Notes under the pieces: model-generated
Database searches by the model: none
Told to the model about the DNA's origin: nothing
What the model saw: the letters and a program-made list of their open reading frames with translations, nothing else
Translations under genes and position numbers: made by a program
Source: Crocinitomicaceae bacterium
Lineage (GTDB): Bacteria > Bacteroidota > Bacteroidia > Flavobacteriales_D > Crocinitomicaceae
Assembly (NCBI GenBank): GCA_022447665.1
Contig: JAKVAQ010000017.1
Span: 1 to 64,000, forward strand
Length of the DNA: 64,000 bases
Direction of reading: 5' to 3'
In this document: positions 1 through 9,165 of the stretch, in pieces
How the letters are laid out: each line of letters starts with the position of its first letter
How positions within the stretch are numbered: position 1 is the stretch's first letter

Positions 1-1095
1 ATCAACATCGTCCCCTGCTTCGGCAAGCAGTCTTCTTACAGCTGAATCCGTAACATCCCCGCTTACAAGTGCTATTGGGCGTAAATGAAGCCGTACAAGT
101 TTCTGCACATATTTCATTTTCTGATCGAGCGGTAGTCTTAATCTCTTGAAAATTTTTGGCACCATTCGTGCCCCTACATCTTCATGACCATGAAAGGTCC
201 AACCCACTTTTGAATTGTATTTTTTTGTTGGAGGTTTCGCAATATCATGCAAAATCGCGGCCCATCTTAACCACAACTTATCTGTGTTCTCGGAAATATT
301 ATCCAATACTTCAAGGGTATGGTAAAAGTTGTCTTTATGAGATTTTCCATTTATTGTTTCTATCCCCTGAAGTTTTACCATTTCAGGAAAAAACTCATGA
401 AGAAGTTTTGTATCAAACAAAAGTTTAAACCCATTGGATGGTGTATCGGCGAGGATGATTTTATTCAGTTCACCTATTATGCGCTCCGGTGATAATATCT
501 CCATTCTATGCGCATTTTCTTTAATTGCATCCAACGAATTCTCCTCAATCCTAAAACCTAATTGCGTGGCAAATCGAATCGCTCTCATCATCCTTAAAGG
601 ATCATCTGAATATGTAACGACAGGATCAAGCGGTGTTCTTATAATCTTGTTTTTGAGATCTTCCAAACCATCAAACGGATCTATTAGTTCTCCAAAAGAG
701 CTTTTATTTAAACTAATGGCCATAGCGTTAATCGTGAAATCTCTTCGATTTTGATCATCGGATAAGGTTCCATTTTCTACTACTGGCTTTCTCGAACCAC
801 GATCATAAGATTCCTTACGAGCGCCTACAAATTCAATTTCCCAATCGTCAAACTTAAAGGCCGCTGTTCCGAAGTTTTTATAATAAGCTACTTTCTTTAC
901 ACCAACTTTTTTACTTACTTCTTCTGCTACTTTAAGTCCATTTCCAAGAACAACAATATCAATATCTTTTGAATCACGCTTCAATAAAAGATCGCGCACA
1001 AAGCCTCCAATTACGAAAGATGAGATACCCATTTCCGAAGCAACGTCTGAAACGGCTTTAAATATTGGATGTGTAAGGTATTCTTTTAGATTCAT
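1..1095 (-). CDS. cca: CCA tRNA nucleotidyltransferase (partial, runs off left edge)
   Basis: This enzyme adds or repairs the 3' CCA end of tRNAs using CTP and ATP. Reading the minus strand from the ATG at 1095 gives an open frame to the window edge, about 365 residues with no stop, so the C-terminus lies outside. The N-terminal class II polymerase-beta-type nucleotidyltransferase core is clear: GGFVRDLLL near residue 31, DIDIVV near 43 with the two metal-binding Asp, then RRDFTINAMA and DPLRMMRAIRFA. A downstream HD motif (AAILHDIAKP, with FHGHEDVGA after it) shows the HD-domain version of the family. It overlaps tsaC by an ATGA, which suggests translational coupling. The family assignment is firm. 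Whether it is a full CCA enzyme or a poly(A) polymerase cannot be told from sequence alone, but a single copy of this type in Bacteroidota is normally the CCA enzyme. Confidence 0.93.
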   Translation of the reverse strand, partial: MNLKEYLTHPIFKAVSDVASEMGISSFVIGGFVRDLLLKRDSKDIDIVVLGNGLKVAEEVSKKVGVKKVAYYKNFGTAAFKFDDWEIEFVGARKESYDRGSRKPVVENGTLSDDQNRRDFTINAMAISLNKSSFGELIDPFDGLEDLKNKIIRTPLDPVVTYSDDPLRMMRAIRFATQLGFRIEENSLDAIKENAHRMEILSPERIIGELNKIILADTPSNGFKLLFDTKLLHEFFPEMVKLQGIETINGKSHKDNFYHTLEVLDNISENTDKLWLRWAAILHDIAKPPTKKYNSKVGWTFHGHEDVGARMVPKIFKRLRLPLDQKMKYVQKLVRLHLRPIALVSGDVTDSAVRRLLAEAGDDVD

Positions 1096-1640
1096 CCACG
1101 AATTATTTTGAACTCACCGTTCATTTCGAGTTTAATCATTTTCGAAGGCTTATTTCCCTCCTTCAGCGGTATATCACAGCAATAATCAAGTCTATCCTTT
1201 AAATCCTGTAGAACATCATGTTGATACTCTTGGCCAGAAAAGTTCGCAGAGGTAGAAACCAAGCCTGCCTTCAATTTTTTTATTAATTCTATACAGAACT
1301 TATCCTTCACCATACGAATAGCAATTGAACCATCAGCAGCGGCCAAATGCTCCATCTTTTTCGTGCATTTAGGATATACAATGGTTAAAGGTTCTTGTAC
1401 ACTATCTAATAAATCATAGGCTACTTCAGGGATTTCCTGTACGTAGTTATTCAACATTCGTTCATCCGAAACCAATACCAAATAGTTTTTACCAGCTTTT
1501 CTTTCTTTAATCGCTGATAATTTTTGAATCCCTTCTTCATTTTCAGCCGAGCAGCCCAAGCCCCATATCGTATCTGTTGGATACAAGATCACTCCACCTT
1601 TTTGAAGTGACTCACATGCTTCTTTAAGTACTTTTTCCAC
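1092..1640 (-). CDS. tsaC: L-threonylcarbamoyladenylate synthase (Sua5/YciO/YrdC family)
   Basis: It makes threonylcarbamoyl-AMP from threonine, bicarbonate and ATP, the first step of the universal t6A37 modification of ANN-decoding tRNAs. The 182-residue protein is the short form with only the YrdC domain. It has the nucleotide-binding YPTDTIWGLGC at residues 20-30, the basic KERKAGKNY stretch near 45-53, and STSANFSGQ near 128-136. It is the first gene of a two-gene unit with cca: its TGA overlaps the cca ATG (ATGA at 1092-1095). Pairing two tRNA-maturation genes makes functional sense. YciO-type paralogues of unknown role share the fold, but the length and motifs fit TsaC. Confidence 0.9.
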   Translation of the reverse strand: MEKVLKEACESLQKGGVILYPTDTIWGLGCSAENEEGIQKLSAIKERKAGKNYLVLVSDERMLNNYVQEIPEVAYDLLDSVQEPLTIVYPKCTKKMEHLAAADGSIAIRMVKDKFCIELIKKLKAGLVSTSANFSGQEYQHDVLQDLKDRLDYCCDIPLKEGNKPSKMIKLEMNGEFKIIRG

Positions 1641-1671
1641 GGTGCAAAAATACAGTTTTGGTATGAATCAA

Positions 1672-1703
1672 AAAAAACGCCCCGCTATTGCGAGGCGTTT
1701 TTA
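1672..1703 (-). terminator. Intrinsic terminator, probably bidirectional
   Basis: A perfect stem pairs AAAAACGCC with GGCGTTTTT around a short CCGC-rich centre, with A-runs on one side and T-runs on the other. It lies just past the stop of the T9SS protein gene on the minus strand and just upstream of tsaC. It should stop minus-strand transcription of the T9SS gene and isolate the tsaC-cca unit. Confidence 0.8.
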
Positions 1704-1721
1704 ATCAATATTTAATCTCAA

Positions 1722-2741
1722 TTACTTGATCACTAATTTTTGAGTGCTCTTAGCATCGCCTTGTTTAAGCTCTACAAAATAAACACCTGGAGTGTAAGCA
1801 GCTGTATTAATCACAACGTTCATTGAAGGCTCAACAATTTGATAAACTTGCTCACCTAAAGCATTGTACATTGTCATAACTTCAACATCTTTTCCCATAA
1901 CTACAGTTGCATTTTCATCTGCTGGGTTCGGGAATATTTTGAAGTCTTCTACAGTTTGAAGTTCTTCTTCACCAATATAAGTTGTGATTTCAACACTTGA
2001 GAAAGCTGATTTATAAGAAGTAACACCTGCAATACCTAAATCAGCATTGATAGAGTCAGTTCTGAAAATAGGCATATCGTTAGATCCACCAGGTTGGTAG
2101 TACGCATAACTTACTCTTGAAATAGAGATTGTAATACCTAAAGCAGTTCCACTTGATGTTTCAGTAGTTTTAACACGTAAAACATCTGTAAAATCAGTAG
2201 AACCAACTGTTAACGTACCTGAACCATCAGCATTAACTGTAGCCGTTCCTATAAGGTCTACATCAAATGCCAATGCATCCGTAGAACCAGTTCCCGCAAT
2301 ATCATCAGTATAAGAGTCACCTTGCGCCATTGGATATTCTAATGCAGTTAATGAATCATCGTCATACTTAACTACGATAACGTTAGTACCATCGTCATAA
2401 GTAAATCCGTCAACAATCATTTCGTCTGCTGTGTGTCTAAAATAAGTTTTAACACCGTCTGTTAAATCTTCCATATAATCAGACTCAGGGAAATCTGCAT
2501 CCCAAGTTGTTCCTGCAGCGTCAACTATATTATCAGCTTTCGAACCTGTGGCGTAAGCGGTAATTGCTGAATAATCCCAAGTTACTCCTGTACCTGAAAT
2601 AGCATCTAGGTTATTTACTGTACTATCCATAACCCAGTAATCAATAATATCACCGGTATGTAAGGAGTCATCAGCGGTGACTGTCTGCGCATTTGCAGCT
2701 AAAGCACCAAAAAATGAAGCCAATAGTAAAACTCTTTTCAT
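1722..2741 (-). CDS. Secreted protein with T9SS type A sorting domain
   Basis: I do not recognise the central region. The first open-frame ATG lies at 2777, but the start at 2741 is better because it puts MKRVLLLASFFGALAANAQ at the N-terminus, a typical signal peptide cleaved near the Gln. The mature protein of about 320 residues is rich in Asp, Thr, Gly and Ser and reads as beta-strand repeats. The last 80 or so residues form the Por-secretion (type A) C-terminal domain: FKIFPNPADENATV, an alternating-strand core, GVYFVELKQ and a basic end KLVIK. It is therefore predicted to cross the outer membrane by T9SS and be released or anchored on the surface. A TAGATTTG box at 2775-2782 on the minus strand fits a Bacteroidota -7 element. 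Function is unknown. Confidence 0.85.
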   Translation of the reverse strand: MKRVLLLASFFGALAANAQTVTADDSLHTGDIIDYWVMDSTVNNLDAISGTGVTWDYSAITAYATGSKADNIVDAAGTTWDADFPESDYMEDLTDGVKTYFRHTADEMIVDGFTYDDGTNVIVVKYDDDSLTALEYPMAQGDSYTDDIAGTGSTDALAFDVDLIGTATVNADGSGTLTVGSTDFTDVLRVKTTETSSGTALGITISISRVSYAYYQPGGSNDMPIFRTDSINADLGIAGVTSYKSAFSSVEITTYIGEEELQTVEDFKIFPNPADENATVVMGKDVEVMTMYNALGEQVYQIVEPSMNVVINTAAYTPGVYFVELKQGDAKSTQKLVIK

Positions 2742-2814
2742 AATTTCTTTGTTTAGATTAACAATATTCTTTTTCAAATCTACAAATTTGCTAACGATTT
2801 AAAATGTATTCGGG

Positions 2815-5079
2815 TTGGGCAATTATAAAAAATTAGCATTAATAACTATCACATGTGTAATGGCTCTTACCGGGCTGTTCTTATTCGCCATTCCAAAGGT
2901 TGGATTCAATTATGACTTCGAGGCCTTTTTCCCGAAAGGTGATCCAGAAACGGTGTTCTTTAACGAACATCGCGACCGTTTTGAAAGTGATAATGATTTC
3001 ATCTTTGTTGCTCTGCAGCGGGATGCCGGGATTTTTGAAAAGGAATTCCTTTTAAAAGCGAAGGCTTTCACAGATAATATAGCCAAAGATTCATTAGTGT
3101 TATCGGTAACTTCCATTACCAACTTGGAAGAATATGTAAAAACACCTTTTTCACCTAAGCCAATAGTAAGACCATTCGTGAACTATGAGAATCTTGAAGA
3201 GGTAAAAAAGGATTCGACCCGTATATTTTCCCATCCAGAACTTATACCTCAATATGTTTCTGAGGATGGAACAGACCTTTTAATCTTTATAAAGCACCAA
3301 CCATTCATGTCCAAAAAGAACGGTGACTTGATTGGAGCGACCATACGTTCGGAACTCGACAAACAAGGAATAACTGAGTATAAGCTTGCAGGCCGTTCAA
3401 TTGGAATGGGGTACTACATCAATAAAATGCAGTACGAAACGCTATTGTTCATTGGCCTTTCATTTATACTTATTATCGCCTTCTTAGCAATTTCGTTTAG
3501 GTCACTTTGGGGTATTTTAATACCATTATCTGTAGTGTCATTGTCCATGGGATGGATTGTCGGATTTATGGGCTTAGTTGGGCAACCCATTAATCTTGTT
3601 CTTACTGTGCTTCCTTCAATCATTTTCGTGGTGGCCATGTCTGATGTCATTCATTTAGTCTCAAAATATATTGATGAACTGAGACTAGGAAGAGAGAAAA
3701 ATGAGGCCATAAGAACAGCTTATAAAGAAGTAGGTTTTGCAACCTTGTTGACTTCTTTAACCACAGCTATAGGTTTTTTAACATTATTAACCGTAGACAT
3801 GCAACCTGTAAAGGCATTTGGTATTTTCGTTTCAATAGGTGTAATGCTGGCCTTTATTTTAGCCTACACTTATTTACCAGCCTTGTTGGTGCTAGTAAAG
3901 AAACCTAGAATTTCGGACAAGCCATATACAGAGAACGTTTGGTACAAATTTCTACACACTTTACTTCGAAATGTTATTCGAAATAAGAAACCTTACTTCG
4001 TTGGGTCTATCATTCTTGTAGGCATTAGTGTTTGGGGAACAACATTAGTTGAATCAGATTATTTTTTACTAGAAGACCTTGACCCTAAAACTGGTTTAAG
4101 AAAGGATTATGAGTACTTCGATAAAGAGTTGGCGGGCCTACGACCTTTTGAGTTATCTATAAATGCCGTTGATAGTGAACGAAGTATTCTAGAACCAGAA
4201 CTATTAGCCGAAGTAGCGAAGGTTGATGAATATCTACTTAACGTCTATGGACTGAAAAGAACTTTGTCTATTCCGTCCATACTTAAATTGGCACATAGAA
4301 CTGAGAATGGGGGGCTTGCAAAATACTATACAATGCCTGGTCCTAAAGACACAGAAAAGTACATTAGCAGGATTCAGAAATTTGATAAGGATAATATGCT
4401 TCGCTTATTAGTGGATAGCACAGAGACCTACACTAGAATCTCTAGTACGCAAGGCGACATTGGACTCTATGCTGTAACGGATAAAAATGAAGCCTTCTAT
4501 GATTTTGTAGAAAAGGAAGTGAACACCAACCTAATTGATATCAAAATGACCGGTACGGCTCATTTACTTGATATTAATATGAGAAGCTTATCTGGAAGTC
4601 TTACGACAGGTTTATTAATCGCAATATTTATTGTTTCACTAATAATGGGCGCACTTTATAAGTCTATTAAAATAGTTCTACTTGCACTGGTTCCGAACGT
4701 ACTACCCCTGATAATGTTGGCCGCAATATTAGGGTTTACAGGTATCAATCTTCGGGTTTCAACAGCAATTGTATTTACCATATCATTTGGTATTGCCGTG
4801 GATGACACCATACATTTCATGAGTAAGTTTAAACTGGAATTGAGTAAAGGAAAATCAGTATTGTATGCATTGAAACGTACTTACTTATCTACCGGTAGAG
4901 CTATTGTTTTGACAACGCTCATTTTATGCTCAGGTTTCTTATTGCTAATGTTCTCAGACTTCTTAGGAACTTATTTTATTGGTATTCTAATTAGCTTAAC
5001 GCTATTGTTTGCATTGATTGCAGACTTGTTGGTACTCCCAGTACTCTTAATACTATTCTTCAAGCAGGAAAAAGCTTAG
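2815..5079 (+). CDS. RND/MMPL-family transporter
   Basis: This is a large inner-membrane exporter of the RND superfamily (MMPL/SSD-like), 754 residues. The layout is one N-terminal membrane helix, a periplasmic domain to about residue 200, a block of five or so helices, a second helix near 390, a second periplasmic domain, and a final block of helices. The repeated signatures MSDVIHLVSKYI in the first block and FGIAVDDTIHFMSKF in the second mark the two halves and hold acidic residues proposed to carry protons. Substrate is unknown; lipids or hydrophobic compounds are typical for the family. The only in-frame start is a TTG at 2815, directly after an in-frame TAA at 2800-2802. An ATG at 2804 in the next frame gives a more typical N-terminus if one A were missing from the A-run (see findings). 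Confidence 0.88.
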   Translation: MGNYKKLALITITCVMALTGLFLFAIPKVGFNYDFEAFFPKGDPETVFFNEHRDRFESDNDFIFVALQRDAGIFEKEFLLKAKAFTDNIAKDSLVLSVTSITNLEEYVKTPFSPKPIVRPFVNYENLEEVKKDSTRIFSHPELIPQYVSEDGTDLLIFIKHQPFMSKKNGDLIGATIRSELDKQGITEYKLAGRSIGMGYYINKMQYETLLFIGLSFILIIAFLAISFRSLWGILIPLSVVSLSMGWIVGFMGLVGQPINLVLTVLPSIIFVVAMSDVIHLVSKYIDELRLGREKNEAIRTAYKEVGFATLLTSLTTAIGFLTLLTVDMQPVKAFGIFVSIGVMLAFILAYTYLPALLVLVKKPRISDKPYTENVWYKFLHTLLRNVIRNKKPYFVGSIILVGISVWGTTLVESDYFLLEDLDPKTGLRKDYEYFDKELAGLRPFELSINAVDSERSILEPELLAEVAKVDEYLLNVYGLKRTLSIPSILKLAHRTENGGLAKYYTMPGPKDTEKYISRIQKFDKDNMLRLLVDSTETYTRISSTQGDIGLYAVTDKNEAFYDFVEKEVNTNLIDIKMTGTAHLLDINMRSLSGSLTTGLLIAIFIVSLIMGALYKSIKIVLLALVPNVLPLIMLAAILGFTGINLRVSTAIVFTISFGIAVDDTIHFMSKFKLELSKGKSVLYALKRTYLSTGRAIVLTTLILCSGFLLLMFSDFLGTYFIGILISLTLLFALIADLLVLPVLLILFFKQEKA

Positions 5080-5417
5080 TTCGGAGGAAATAACCCCATC
5101 TTATCGGCAAAGTGATGACAATAATCTCTTAAATCTGCTGTGATTTTGTGTTCACCTGTAGCACGTTCAAAACTATCGGCCATGGTAAGTAAGGTTTGAT
5201 GGAAAAACTGACGCATCTCTTCGACACTCATTTCCTGATTCCATAAATCAATTCGCATTGCCTTTTGTTCAGCGGGATCCCAAAGGGCCAAAAACATAGC
5301 TTTTGCATCTGCGTCTTTAATCCCTCCATCTTCAGCCGACCATGTTAACTTTTGAGGAACATTGTTCTCATTCGTTAATACTTCGATCTTTATTTCTGAC
5401 TTCTTTAAATCACTCAT
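5076..5417 (-). CDS. gldC: Gliding motility protein GldC
   Basis: The 113-residue soluble protein matches GldC: MSDLKKSEI at the start, ITADLRDYCHHFADKMGLFPPN at the end and a conserved WDPAEQKAMRIDLW centre. GldC is a cytoplasmic protein with a supporting role in flavobacterial gliding; loss reduces but does not abolish motility in Flavobacterium johnsoniae. It is the second gene of a gldB-gldC pair, overlapping gldB by 8 nt (5410-5417), the same order as in F. johnsoniae. Its stop overlaps the stop of the convergent MMPL gene by 4 nt, so there is no room for a terminator between them. Confidence 0.9.
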   Translation of the reverse strand: MSDLKKSEIKIEVLTNENNVPQKLTWSAEDGGIKDADAKAMFLALWDPAEQKAMRIDLWNQEMSVEEMRQFFHQTLLTMADSFERATGEHKITADLRDYCHHFADKMGLFPPN

Positions 5418-6423
5418 TTGGTTGCGGTTTGTACGCCTTTAAAATTTTATTATCTGGCGTTGAAAATAATATGTCTGCAAAGGTAACATCTGGATTTAAC
5501 TCTGCATAATTTTTAATCATTCTCCATCCAATAAACTGACCTACTCGTCCAGGAGACCCCTCAATACCAACAGTTTCTGGAGCTTCATTAAAGAAGCGCA
5601 TCTTTACCTTCATATCTGTGGTATAAATCCAATCCATATCAACTAAATACTGCCAAAAATCATATTCGCTAGCCATGCAAAAATCGAACTCTTCTTGTGT
5701 ATAACGCATGATTCTAGAATCTTCTAATTCAGGTAAACCTGCTTCAATAGCATACCGGAGTTTTCCGTAGTAGATCATTTCCTCAAGAAAAGTCTCGCCT
5801 TTACTAAGCGGAAGAACATTCGTAATTAACCATGAATGAGCAACATCAATCAAAAGATAATCTTTATCCATTTTCGCCTTCATGTAGAGCGGAAAACCAA
5901 GGCGTTGCACGATATTATTATTTTCTCCCAAATACATATCGAGCCCAATTCCAATATTGGTTCCAGTAGAAGTGACACCAGCATTAAAGGCTGAATTGTA
6001 AAAGATAACTTGATTGGGCATTGGTTTCTTGGGTAGATGATACTTCAAGTGCTTAAATAAATCCAGAATTTCGCCCTCAAGGAGCGCTGTATTCCCGAAG
6101 GTACTGTCGATATCTACAAACACATCCTCTATAATCGGATCATTTCTAAAAAGCATTAGATAGTTCGCTACAGAATCATCATATACGGATCCCGACATTA
6201 ACATACCTGAAACATAAAACTCATAAAGCTCTCCTCCACGCTCAATCATTGAAGCGTTTAACTCGTTCATTTCAGTAACATTCTTAACATCCAACATCTC
6301 TTGGTCAAGTCGCTCAAAACTCATTTCGTGTTCAACAGCTGATACATCCACCAAAAGTGGGTCTGAGCTACAACCAATCATTGAAATAAGTGTTAGTAAT
6401 AAAACGAATTTTACCTTTTGCAT
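5410..6423 (-). CDS. gldB: Gliding motility lipoprotein GldB
   Basis: The 337-residue protein begins with a lipoprotein signal ending in SMIGCSS (Cys at residue 18), so it should be lipid-anchored. The body matches GldB: an aspartate-rich N-terminus, repeated MLFRNDPIIEDVF-type helices, GTNIGIGLDMYLG, and a C-terminal GRVGQFIGWRMIKNYAE segment that resembles a zincin-like fold. GldB is essential for gliding and T9SS-dependent chitin use in F. johnsoniae, although its biochemical role is unclear. It overlaps gldC. Together with several T9SS cargo genes in the window it indicates a gliding or at least T9SS-bearing organism. Confidence 0.9.
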   Translation of the reverse strand: MQKVKFVLLLTLISMIGCSSDPLLVDVSAVEHEMSFERLDQEMLDVKNVTEMNELNASMIERGGELYEFYVSGMLMSGSVYDDSVANYLMLFRNDPIIEDVFVDIDSTFGNTALLEGEILDLFKHLKYHLPKKPMPNQVIFYNSAFNAGVTSTGTNIGIGLDMYLGENNNIVQRLGFPLYMKAKMDKDYLLIDVAHSWLITNVLPLSKGETFLEEMIYYGKLRYAIEAGLPELEDSRIMRYTQEEFDFCMASEYDFWQYLVDMDWIYTTDMKVKMRFFNEAPETVGIEGSPGRVGQFIGWRMIKNYAELNPDVTFADILFSTPDNKILKAYKPQPNE

Positions 6424-6470
6424 TGGAGAGAATTTAGTATTATTGTTCTAAAGAAATAAAGCGCTAAAAT

Positions 6471-7358
6471 ATGAAAAAGTTACTTCTCGGAATATTTGCA
6501 TTATCTACAGTCTTTGCAGCAAACGCTCAAGACAAAAAGTTTCAAATAGGTCTTGTATTAGGACCAACTTTTAATGCCACTAAGATTCAAACAACTAAAA
6601 TTGAAAGAAACGGCATTGGTACTGGATTCACAATTGGAATTGGAGGAAACTACATGTTTAATCAAAACATTGGTTTAGCGAGTGGAATCCAATTTGATTT
6701 AGAGTCATTTAAATTAAATTATGGATCTGATGATAATAGCACGGCACTCGGCAGTAGCGCAGCACTCGGCGATGTTTTTTATGCCTACACTGATACTGAT
6801 ATTAAAAAATATGAAGACGGTGCAGTAGAAGATTTTGCTGATACAACTGCTTTTCAGTTAATGACACGTAAATTTCGCTCTAAATACATTACAATTCCAA
6901 TTTTCTTAAAGTTCCAAACGAATATGATTGGTTCTTTTATTTATTATGGAAAATTCGGTCTTAGAACTAGCGTATTAGCAGGTGTACGTATGGATGATAC
7001 AGGATTTGATGCTGATTATGATGCAGCAGACGCCAACAATCAGTTTTCAAGAAACGCAACTGCAACCTCTAGAGAGCAAACAAACATGAAACCTGAATCA
7101 GTTAAAAAGGGACTATCGCATATAAGAACTGGAATCGGAATTTACGGAGGAGCAGAATGGAACTTTACTGGAAGTACTTTCCTGTATGGAGAATTCGGTT
7201 TTAACTATGGAATAACACCAGTACTTTATCAGCAGTCTAGTCATTTAGTAGACAGAGTTGAAGATCAAGCTAACCCGGGAACTTACACTTATTCAAATCT
7301 TGATGTAAAAAACAACCCTCAACACGTTTTCGAACTTAAAATAGGATTGTTATTCTAA
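6471..7358 (+). CDS. Outer membrane beta-barrel protein (PorT-like family)
   Basis: The 295-residue protein has a clear signal peptide (MKKLLLGIFALSTVFAANAQ). The mature part consists of alternating amphipathic strands with aromatic girdles: FQIGLVLGPTF, GIGGNYMF, KYITIPIFLKFQT and HVFELKIGLLF, the last ending in Phe as outer-membrane barrels do. The YITIPIFLKF segment is typical of the 'outer membrane beta-barrel' family that includes PorT/SprT of the T9SS. A short low-complexity insert (GSSAALG) and a long extracellular-type loop occur around residues 95-135. It is transcribed divergently from gldB and sits 1 nt upstream of nadE. I would not call it PorT itself without a family search. Confidence 0.75.
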   Translation: MKKLLLGIFALSTVFAANAQDKKFQIGLVLGPTFNATKIQTTKIERNGIGTGFTIGIGGNYMFNQNIGLASGIQFDLESFKLNYGSDDNSTALGSSAALGDVFYAYTDTDIKKYEDGAVEDFADTTAFQLMTRKFRSKYITIPIFLKFQTNMIGSFIYYGKFGLRTSVLAGVRMDDTGFDADYDAADANNQFSRNATATSREQTNMKPESVKKGLSHIRTGIGIYGGAEWNFTGSTFLYGEFGFNYGITPVLYQQSSHLVDRVEDQANPGTYTYSNLDVKNNPQHVFELKIGLLF

Positions 7359-7359
7359 T

Positions 7360-8145
7360 ATGAATTACCCTAAAGTAATTGATCATATTAAATATTGGCT
7401 GGCAGATTATGTTAGCCAATCTGGTTTAAAGGGATATGTAGTTGGTATTAGTGGAGGAATCGATTCTGCCATAACCTCAACATTATGTGCCATGACCGGC
7501 CATAAAGTGATTTGTCTTGAAATGGGCATTCACCAGAGTCCGAACGAAGTTTCAAGAGGAATGGAACATATAGCTTGGCTCGAATCTAAGTACCCGAATG
7601 TTTCTCATTATCGAATAAACTTGACGGAAACTTTTGAAACAATGAGAAATGCCTTACCCGAAGAAAGTAAAGCGCATGGACTTTCTATGGCAAACACACG
7701 TTCCCGATTGCGAATGACAACATTGTATGCTACAGGACAAGCAAGTGGTTTATTGGTAGCTGGGACAGGTAATAAAGTGGAAGACTTTGGAGTTGGATTC
7801 TATACTAAATATGGTGACGGCGGAGTAGATCTCTCGCCAATTGCCGATTTAACAAAAACGGAAGTTTTTGGTGTGGCGAAGGAGTTGGGAATTGTGGAGT
7901 CGATTCAAACGGCCGAACCAACGGACGGACTTTGGGATGATGAAAGAACAGACGAAGGGCAAATTGGCGCTACTTATCCAGAATTAGAATGGGCTATGCG
8001 CTTTAATGAAAACGCCCATGCAACAGAAGAAAACCTAACAGATCGACAGCGAGAAGTACTGGCTATTTACCGTAAATTTAATAATGCGAATAAGCATAAA
8101 ATGGAACCTATTCCTGTTTGTATTATTCCGGATGAATTAAAATAA
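7360..8145 (+). CDS. nadE: NAD(+) synthase, ammonia-dependent
   Basis: It catalyses the last step of NAD synthesis, adenylating and amidating nicotinic acid adenine dinucleotide. The 261-residue protein contains the PP-loop SGGIDS at residues 31-36, NTRSRLRMTTLY, and GTGNKVEDFGVGFYTKYGDG, which lines the nucleotide site. It lacks the N-terminal nitrilase/glutaminase domain, so it should use free ammonia. A nadE gene next to gldB-gldC is the usual flavobacterial neighbourhood, although here the barrel gene and opposite orientation intervene. Its TAA is in the same frame as the interrupted lipoprotein gene that follows directly. Confidence 0.93.
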   Translation: MNYPKVIDHIKYWLADYVSQSGLKGYVVGISGGIDSAITSTLCAMTGHKVICLEMGIHQSPNEVSRGMEHIAWLESKYPNVSHYRINLTETFETMRNALPEESKAHGLSMANTRSRLRMTTLYATGQASGLLVAGTGNKVEDFGVGFYTKYGDGGVDLSPIADLTKTEVFGVAKELGIVESIQTAEPTDGLWDDERTDEGQIGATYPELEWAMRFNENAHATEENLTDRQREVLAIYRKFNNANKHKMEPIPVCIIPDELK

Positions 8146-8934
8146 TTGAACTTGTTAGAACGCACTAGTTTATTCAGTTTGATCATTATTATATATGCCA
8201 GTTGCGTTAGTTCAAATGATGTAATGTAAAATGGATTATTTCAAAAAAGAAAATACCTCAAAGGATTCTACACTGAAAAAGGAATCTGGAATATTGGTTT
8301 AAAGGAGAATAAAGCTTCACTTACCACACAATCAAAAGAGGATTTCAATAATACGATCTCCTTAAAAAAGAACAATGTTGACGTTTTTCAGCTGGAAAAT
8401 AAAACTACCGTTGAAATTGATACTTACGAGAATGTTAAGAATGATGATTGTAGGGACACACTGATGTTCATCACAGGGAAGTATATTTTGGTCAATATAA
8501 TTGAGGTAACAGAAGACAAAATTCGTTATACCAAATGTGACGATAACAGCGATCGTGAGTACTCCCTTTCTAAAAACGAAGCGGGTTATATTAACTATGG
8601 CAATGGTGAACGTGATTTTTTCAACGACCCTGATGCTAGAACAACAAAAAATAGAAAGGAAAAGAAAGATGATGGAATTGCCAAAGATGAACCTCTTGCT
8701 CTCCCTGCTATTGGTTTAGCTGCTGTTGCTTTTTTCATTGGACTATTTGTACTCCCAATAATAGGTTTAGCACTGGCTGGTTTAGCTGGTATTTTTGGCT
8801 TTTTATCACTCAGAGCCTATGAAAAAAACTCAGAAAAATATACCCCTAGAAGTAAGCCTTTAGCCATAATTGCAATGGTGATTGGAGGATTATTCTTTTT
8901 AATTTTTACAATCATTTTAATCCAAAACCAATAA
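8146..8934 (+). pseudogene. Lipoprotein/membrane protein gene interrupted by an in-frame TAA
   Basis: Starting from the TTG at 8146 or 8152, right after the nadE stop, the frame reads a lipoprotein signal (LFSLIIIIYASC, lipobox Cys) and then SSNDVM. It hits TAA at 8227-8229 and continues in the same frame as NGLFQKRKYLKGFYTEKGIW. That KRKYxKGF segment is a recurring start of mature lipoproteins in this group. The frame stays open to 8934, and its C-terminal part has two hydrophobic helices separated by SLRAYEKNSEKY, resembling a DUF4190-like membrane domain. The longest ATG-initiated piece begins only at 8464 and would lose the signal and a third of the protein. I infer a nonsense mutation or a sequencing error. 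No start other than TTG is available. The function of the intact protein is unknown. Confidence 0.7.
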
Positions 8935-9165
8935 GGAAACTTGAATTAGATTAACAAAAAGCTAAAACCAAATGGCCTCATTTATAAGGTATTTAACTTC
9001 GAGTAAAATTTGATTTAAACTTCACCTAACATAGATTACTTTCCTATTTAAATCCCACCTTAATTTCGATTAAAAAAAGGTTCTAAATCACTTAAAATTG
9101 ATTTAAGGAGATCACGGCTTCACTGCTCTAGTTTTGTCCCAGAATTTAAAACTAAAACTACAGTA
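8935..9165. other. AT-rich intergenic region upstream of the PhoX-like gene
   Basis: These 231 bases hold no credible gene. Several TTAAA/TTTAA runs recur (for example near 9014, 9046 and 9099) and could be part of a control region. A TAGTTTTG at 9129-9136 fits the -7 consensus TAnnTTTG, about 30 nt ahead of the ATG at 9166, but no TTG lies at the expected -33 distance. No terminator is seen after the upstream pseudogene. Confidence 0.4.

Noticed and set aside
434-754. Plus-strand ORF of 106 codons at the left end
   Set aside because: It is antisense to the partial CCA-adding enzyme, whose conserved motifs are clear on the minus strand.
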